Shown: in pieces, positions 60,294 through 64,000 of the stretch
Numbering within the stretch: position 1 is the stretch's first letter
Layout of the letters: each line of letters begins with the position of its first letter
Assembly: GCA_037783545.1 (NCBI GenBank)
Contig: JBBELK010000213.1
Coordinates: 372,001-436,000 of the forward strand
Length of the DNA stretch: 64,000 bases
Origin: Henricia sp. BOLD:AAB3569
Lineage: Eukaryota; Echinodermata; Asteroidea; Spinulosida; Echinasteridae
Direction of reading: 5' to 3'
Made by a program: the position numbers and the translations under genes
Notes under the pieces: model-generated
Databases searched by the model: none
What the model saw: the letters and a program-made list of their open reading frames with translations, nothing else
What the model was told of the DNA's origin: nothing

Positions 60294-61309
60294 ATTCCGC
60301 ACTTGTCCTGGAAAATTGACAGACTTTCGCCGGGAAATGGCCGAGAAATTTCAGAGTTTAGGGAAAACTGGGCTCGGGCTTCCTACTGCTCTGCAGGCCG
60401 TGGCTGTCCGTGTACTCCTGACTCGTGCGCATGCTCAGTCTTGTTTGGGACGGGAATTTGGTCAAAGTGTGGTCCAAACGTCGGCAAATTTGGAAGTCAA
60501 GAAATTTTCCGACGAACTTCAAATTTTGCATGCTCCAAACAGTCTATATTCCGCACTTGTCCTGGAAAATTGACAGACTTTCGCCGGGAAATGGCCGAGA
60601 AATTTCAGAGTTTAGGGAAAACTGGGCTCGGGCTTCCTACTGCTCTGCAGGCCGTGGCTGTCCGTGTACTCCTGACTCGTGCGCATGCTCAGTCTTGTTT
60701 GGGACGGGAATTTGGTCAAAGTGTGGTCCAAACGTCGGCAAATTTGGAAGTCAAGAAATTTTCCGACGAACTTCAAATTTTGCATGCTCCAAACAGTCTA
60801 TATTCCGCACTTGTCCTGGAAAATTGACAGACTTTCGCCGGGAAATGGCCGAGAAATTTCAGAGTTTAGGGAAAACTGGGCTCGGGCTTCCTACTGCTCT
60901 GCAGGCCGTGGCTGTCCGTGTACTCCTGACTCGTGCGCATGCTCAGTCTTGTTTGGGACGGGAATTTGGTCAAAGTGTGGTCCAAACGTCGGCAAATTTG
61001 GAAGTCAAGAAATTTTCCGACGAACTTCAAATTTTGCATGCTCCAAACAGTCTATATTCCGCACTTGTCCTGGAAAATTGACAGACTTTCGCCGGGAAAT
61101 GGCCGAGAAATTTCAGAGTTTAGGGAAAACTGGGCTCGGGCTTCCTACTGCTCTGCAGGCCGTGGCTGTCCGTGTACTCCTGACTCGTGCGCATGCTCAT
61201 TCTTGTTTGGGACGGGAATTTGGTCAAAGTGTGGTCCAAACGTCGGCAAATTTGGAAGTCAAGAAATTTTCCGACGAACTTCAAATTTTGCATGCTCCAA
61301 ACAGTCTAT
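60294..61309 (+). repeat. Simple run of four 254-bp units
   Basis: Units start at 60294, 60548, 60802 and 61056. They are the 254-bp class, marked by CTTCCTACTGCTCTGCAGGCCG, one base shorter than the usual CTTCCTGCCTGCTCTGCAGACCG. The first three look identical by eye; the fourth differs at CATGCTCATTC against CATGCTCAGTC. This is the only stretch where a single unit, not a mixed block, is the repeated item, so it looks like the newest local expansion. The 254-bp class appears from about 48.7 kb onward. Confidence 0.9.
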
Positions 61310-62085
61310 ATTCCGCACTTGTCCTGAAAATTTGACAGACTTTCGCCGGGAAATGGCCGACAAAATTTCAGAGTTTAGGGAAAACTGGTCCCTGGCTTCC
61401 TGCCTGCTCTGCAGACCGTGGCTGTCCGTGTACTCCTGATCACTCGTGCGCATGCTCAGTCTTGTTTGGGACGGGAATTTGGTCAAAGTGTGGTCCAAAC
61501 GTCGGCAAATTTGGAAGTCAAGAAATTTTCCGACGAACTTCAAATTGTGCATGCTCCAAACAGTGTATATTCCGCACTTGTCCTGAGAAATGGAGAGACT
61601 TTCGCCGGGAAATGGCCGAGAAATTTCAGAGTTTAGGGAAAACTGGGCTCGGGCTTCCTGCCTGCTCTGCAGACCGTGGCTGTGCGTGGTACTCCTGATC
61701 ACTCGTGCGCATGCTCAGTCTTGTTTGGGACGGGAATTTGGTCAAAGTGTGGTCCAAACGTCGGCAAATTTGAAAGTCAATAAATTTTCCGACGAACTTC
61801 CAATTTTGCATGCTCTAAACAGTCTATATTCCGCACTTGTCCTGAAAAATTGACAGACTTTCGCCGGGAAATGGCCGAGGAATTTCAGAGTTTAGGGAAA
61901 ACTGGTCCCTGGCTTCCTGCCTGCTCTGCAGACCGTGGCTGTCCGTGTACTCCTGATCACTCGTGCGCATGCTCAGTCTTGTTTGGGACGGGAATTTGGT
62001 CAAAGTGTGGTCCAAACGTCGGCAAATTTGGAAGTCAAGAAATTTTCCGACGAACTTCAAATTTTGCATGCTCCAAACAGTCTAT
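61310..62085 (+). repeat. 6-unit (1543-bp) block, first copy start
   Basis: Units at 61310 (259 bp), 61569 (259 bp) and 61828 (258 bp). The second has two uncommon changes, CTGAGAAATGG and GCTGTGCGTGGTACTCC, the latter adding one base. Both recur in the unit at 63814, 2245 bp downstream; removing the 693-bp transposon and its 9-bp duplication leaves 1543 bp, exactly six units (259+259+258+254+259+254). So a six-unit duplication spans the transposon site, and only one copy holds the transposon. Confidence 0.82.
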
Positions 62086-62091
62086 ATTCCG

Positions 62092-62100
62092 CACTTGTCC
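62092..62100 (+). repeat. Target-site duplication, left (CACTTGTCC)
   Basis: These nine bases are the last satellite bases before the transposon and are repeated exactly after it. In every uninterrupted unit they occur once, in GCACTTGTCCTG. Confidence 0.95.
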
Positions 62101-62119
62101 TAGTCTTGGCCCAAGACTA
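62101..62119. repeat. 19-bp terminal palindrome, left end
   Basis: TAGTCTTGG, one central base, CCAAGACTA. The same palindrome with G at the centre closes the element at 62775-62793. The half site also appears inside each arm, so each end carries three copies of the TAGTCTTGG motif in alternating orientation. Confidence 0.92.
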
Positions 62120-62229
62120 CTCTAGTCGATATTGGTTTGTGTACGCGTTGGCCATATAGTGCGCCCTCTTGCAGCACTAACGGACCAGTCTTTGCCCACT
62201 AGAGTAGTCTTGGGAACTTCTCCCGGAAG
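62101..62229 (+). repeat. Terminal inverted repeat, left, 129 bp
   Basis: Matches the reverse complement of 62665-62793 at 127 of 129 positions; the two differences are at 62173 and 62217. The outer 19 bp are a palindrome (TAGTCTTGGCCCAAGACTA, one-base centre). A 17-bp inverted pair lies within the arm: 62110-62126 with 62198-62214, separated by 71 bp. The arm also contains a GCGCCCTCTTGCAG stretch that resembles a CTCF core on the minus strand. Confidence 0.93.
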
Positions 62230-62664
62230 TTCAGCATTGGGGGCGGTACCGTTTTATGTAAATAGCTGCAGAGGGTTTTATGATGGCACACAAGGGACAT
62301 GGCATACCACAGATATCTTTGCAAATATTTGCAATGTCGCAATTATCTTCATAAACAAATGTATTTTGCGATGTCATACGCCTTTGCAAACATGTTTGTA
62401 AATATATTCGCAAATATTTGCCAAGAAACTTATGCCACCGAAAATATTAGCAACAATAAAACGGTCATGTTCGATGATTCTTGTAAGCCGCCTTATATTT
62501 TTCAAACCATTCTTAGCGCGTGCACGCGGTGTATTTGGGTCACGCTCTGCGGTCGACGCGCTGTATTTGGGTCGCTCGCTGCATTCCCACGCTCTGCTGT
62601 ATTTGGGTCACTCGCTGATTGGTTCCCTAGGAAAGCCTAGGCAAAAACAAAGAAAAAGTTAAAC
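62230..62664. other. Transposon interior, non-coding, repeat-rich
   Basis: I recognise no protein in any frame. The left half is AT-rich, with the 12-bp palindrome GCAAATATTTGC at 62321-62332 and 62410-62421 and an imperfect 20-bp palindrome at 62383-62402. The right half is CpG-rich and has three copies of TGTATTTGGGTC at 62530, 62562 and 62598, spaced 32 and 36 bp, with CGCTCTG and CTCGCTG motifs between them. An inverted CCAAT box (CTGATTGG, 62615-62622) and an AATAAA (62455-62460) are present, but with no gene around them. The interior may hold binding sites used by the partner transposase; that is inference. Confidence 0.75.
62530..62622 (+). repeat. Short direct repeats TGTATTTGGGTC in the transposon
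   Basis: Three exact 12-bp copies start at 62530, 62562 and 62598, each followed by a C/G-rich stretch (CACGCTCTGC, GCTCGCTGC, ACTCGCTG). The ~32-36-bp spacing suggests a degenerate minisatellite, close to the right terminal repeat. Confidence 0.8.
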
Positions 62665-62793
62665 CTTCCGGGAGAAATTCCCAAGACTACTCTAGTGGGC
62701 AAAGACTGGTCCGTTAGTGCCGCAAGAGGGCGCACTATATGGCCAACGCGTACACAAACCAATATCGACTAGAGTAGTCTTGGGCCAAGACTA
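62665..62793 (-). repeat. Terminal inverted repeat, right, 129 bp
   Basis: Reverse complement of the left arm with two differences. Its end 62775-62793 is the same 19-bp palindrome. The inner 17-bp inverted pair is 62680-62696 with 62768-62784. The arms alone make up 37 percent of the element. Confidence 0.93.
62720..62733 (+). promoter_or_regulatory. CTCF-like core in the right terminal repeat
   Basis: CCGCAAGAGGGCGC matches the animal CTCF core (CCASYAGRKGGC-type) closely in its right half, with A in place of C/T at one core position. The mirror copy in the left arm, 62161-62174 on the minus strand, reads CTGCAAGAGGGCGC and is one base further off. This is a motif match only; flanks do not fit well. 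Confidence 0.3.
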
Positions 62794-62802
62794 CACTTGT
62801 CC
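62794..62802 (+). repeat. Target-site duplication, right (CACTTGTCC)
   Basis: Second copy of the nine-base target sequence, directly after the transposon end CCAAGACTA and followed by the satellite TGGAAAATTGACAG. Confidence 0.95.
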
Positions 62803-64000
62803 TGGAAAATTGACAGACTTTCGCCGGGAAATGGTCGAGAAATTTCAGAGTTTAGGGAAAACTGGGCTCGGGCTTCCTACTGCTCTGCAGGCCGTGGCTG
62901 TCCGTGTACTCCTGACTCGTGCGCATGCTCATTCTTGTTTGGGACGGGAATTTGGTCAAAGTGTGGTCCAAACGTCGGCAAATTTGGAAGTCAAGAAATT
63001 TTCCAACGAACTTCAAATTTTGCATGCTCCAAACAGTCTATATTCCGCACTTGTCCTGAAAATTTGACAGACTTTCGCCGGGAAATGGCCGAAAAAAATT
63101 CAGAGTTTAGGGAAAACTGGTCCCTGGCTTCCTGCCTGCTCTGCAGACCGTGGCTGTCCGTGTACTCCTGATCACTCGTGCGCATGCTCAGTCTTGTTTG
63201 GGACGGGAATTTGGTCAAAGTGTGGTCCAAACGTCGGCAAATTTGGAAGTCAAGAAATTTTCCGACGAACTTCAAATTTTGCATGCTCCAAACAGTCTAT
63301 ATTCCGCACTTGTCCTGGAAAATTGACAGACTTTCGCCGGGAAATGGCCGAGAAATTTCAGAGTTTAGGGAAAACTGGGCTCGGGCTTCCTACTGCTCTG
63401 CAGGCCGTGGCTGTCCGTGTACTCCTGACTCGTGCGCATGCTCATTCTTGTTTGGGACGGGAATTTGGTCAAAGTGTGGTCCAAACGTCGGCAAATTTGG
63501 AAGTCAAGAAATTTTCCGACGAACTTCAAATTTTGCATGCTCCAAACAGTCTATATTCCGCACTTGTCCTGAAAATTTGACAGACTTTCGCCGGGAAATG
63601 GCCGAAAAAAATTCAGAGTTTAGGGAAAACTGGTCCCTGGCTTCCTGCCTGCTCTGCAGACCGTGGCTGTCCGTGTACTCCTGATCACTCGTGCGCATGC
63701 TCAGTCTTGTTTGTGACGGGAATTTGGTCAAAGTGTGGTCCAAACGTCGGCAAATTTGGAAGTCAAGAAATTTTCCGACGAACTTCAAATTGTGCATGCT
63801 CCAAACAGTGTATATTCCGCACTTGTCCTGAGAAATGGACAGACTTTCGCCGGGAAATGGACGAGAAATTTCAGAGTTTAGAGAAAACTGGGCTCGGGCT
63901 TCCTGCCTGCTCTGCAGACCGTGGCTGTGCGTGGTACTCCTGATCACTCGTGCGCATGCTCAGTCTTGTTTGGGACGGGAATTTGGTCAAAGTGTGGTCC
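62803..64000 (+). repeat. Satellite array resumes after the transposon
   Basis: The same satellite continues in the same orientation. The part from 62803 to 63041 completes the unit interrupted at 62100: 15 bp on the left plus 239 bp here make exactly one 254-bp unit once one copy of the target duplication is removed. Full units follow at 63042-63300 (259 bp), 63301-63554 (254 bp) and 63555-63813 (259 bp), then a partial unit to the window end. The array therefore extends beyond the window. Confidence 0.97.

Larger units (their letters stand above)
1..62100 (+). repeat. Satellite DNA array, ~256-bp unit, ~242 head-to-tail copies
   Basis: The same unit of about 256 bp recurs without spacers from the first base to 62100, always in one orientation. 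In my phase each unit begins ATTCCGCACTTGTCC and ends CAAACAGTCTAT. Fixed landmarks in order are a CGCCGGGAAATGGCC block, TTTAGGGAAAACT, CTCTGCAG, CTGTCCGTGTACTCCTGA, TGCGCATGCTC, TTGTTTGGGACGG, CAAATTTGGAAGTCAA and GCATGCTCCAAACAG. Variation is mostly single bases plus a few small indels, and variants are shared between distant units in fixed combinations, so the array is built of higher-order blocks. I saw no inverted unit, spacer or other repeat family in this 62 kb. Such arrays are typically heterochromatic, often centromeric or pericentromeric, but nothing in the sequence fixes the location. I do not recognise the family by name. Confidence 0.98.
62101..62793. mobile_element. Non-autonomous DNA transposon (MITE-like), 693 bp, Mutator-type signature
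   Basis: This is the only non-satellite DNA in the window. It begins TAGTCTTGGCC and ends GGCCAAGACTA, with 129-bp terminal inverted repeats that differ at two positions. It is flanked by CACTTGTCC on both sides (62092-62100 and 62794-62802); uninterrupted satellite units carry that sequence once, so the empty site is known exactly. The 435-bp interior has no recognisable transposase, so it must be moved by a partner elsewhere. A 9-bp target duplication with long inverted repeats fits Mutator-like elements best; Merlin (8-9 bp) and Rehavkus-like groups are alternatives. The perfect target duplication and nearly matching ends suggest a young insertion. Palindromic and nested inverted ends give it a foldback character. 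Confidence 0.93.

Noticed and set aside
1-62100. CRISPR-like array
   Set aside because: The repeats are about 256 bp, directly joined and without unique spacers; nothing resembles cas genes.
62132-62401. 89-codon frame across the left transposon arm and interior
   Set aside because: It begins inside the inverted repeat and matches no protein I recognise; length is ordinary for chance.
62455-62460. AATAAA polyadenylation signal
   Set aside because: A hexamer in AT-rich DNA with no transcript unit around it.
62299-62640. 113-codon frame in the transposon interior
   Set aside because: Low-complexity, no recognisable transposase motif, and it runs through the short direct repeats.
62100-62793. 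Tc1/mariner element with a TA duplication
   Set aside because: The element ends read TA, but intact units have no TA at the site; comparison with the empty site gives a 9-bp duplication.
1-64000. Ribosomal DNA spacer repeats
   Set aside because: No rRNA sequence is present anywhere in the window.

Overview
The window is one block of eukaryotic tandem-repeat (satellite) DNA, read head to tail in a single orientation. The unit is about 256 bp. Reading from one fixed phase point (an ATTCCGCAC start), I count about 247 units, of which the last is cut by the window end. Five length classes account for nearly all of them: 254, 255, 256, 258 and 259 bp. I support no protein-coding, rRNA or tRNA gene. 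The long open frames exist because 255 and 258 are multiples of three, so a frame that is open in one unit stays open across its neighbours.

Layout. 1-8941: a 10-unit higher-order repeat (2563 bp) and its rearranged copies. 8942-20248: blocks of 3 to 6 units (1542, 1287 and 1026 bp periods). 20249-35654: longer duplications with periods of 4365 and 5392 bp, holding a 768-bp triplet doubled inside. About 35600-45382: a 4864-bp, 19-unit block present twice in tandem and nearly identical. 45383-48214: a 5-unit, 1287-bp repeat. 48215-60293: a different mix of 254/258/259-bp units, organised as 15- and 14-unit blocks (3856 and 3597 bp) and 771-bp triplets. 60294-61309: a simple run of 254-bp units. 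61310-64000: a 6-unit (1543 bp) duplication, one copy of which is split by a transposon.

The only non-satellite DNA is 62101-62793, a 693-bp non-autonomous DNA transposon (MITE-like). It has 129-bp terminal inverted repeats and a 9-bp target duplication, which the many uninterrupted neighbouring units confirm as an exact empty site. Its ends are palindromes and carry nested hairpins.

Organism. A eukaryote, probably an animal with little CpG loss, since CpG is frequent in every unit; I cannot name it. The scale, uniform orientation and layered blocks fit centromeric or pericentromeric or other heterochromatic satellite, spreading by unequal exchange. Several junction units show that process directly. 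Small motifs recur in each unit (an NRF1-like palindrome and, in one subfamily, the first 11 bases of a CENP-B box), but no function is shown. Unit boundaries were counted by eye with internal cross-checks. Nearly identical blocks could hide assembly errors.
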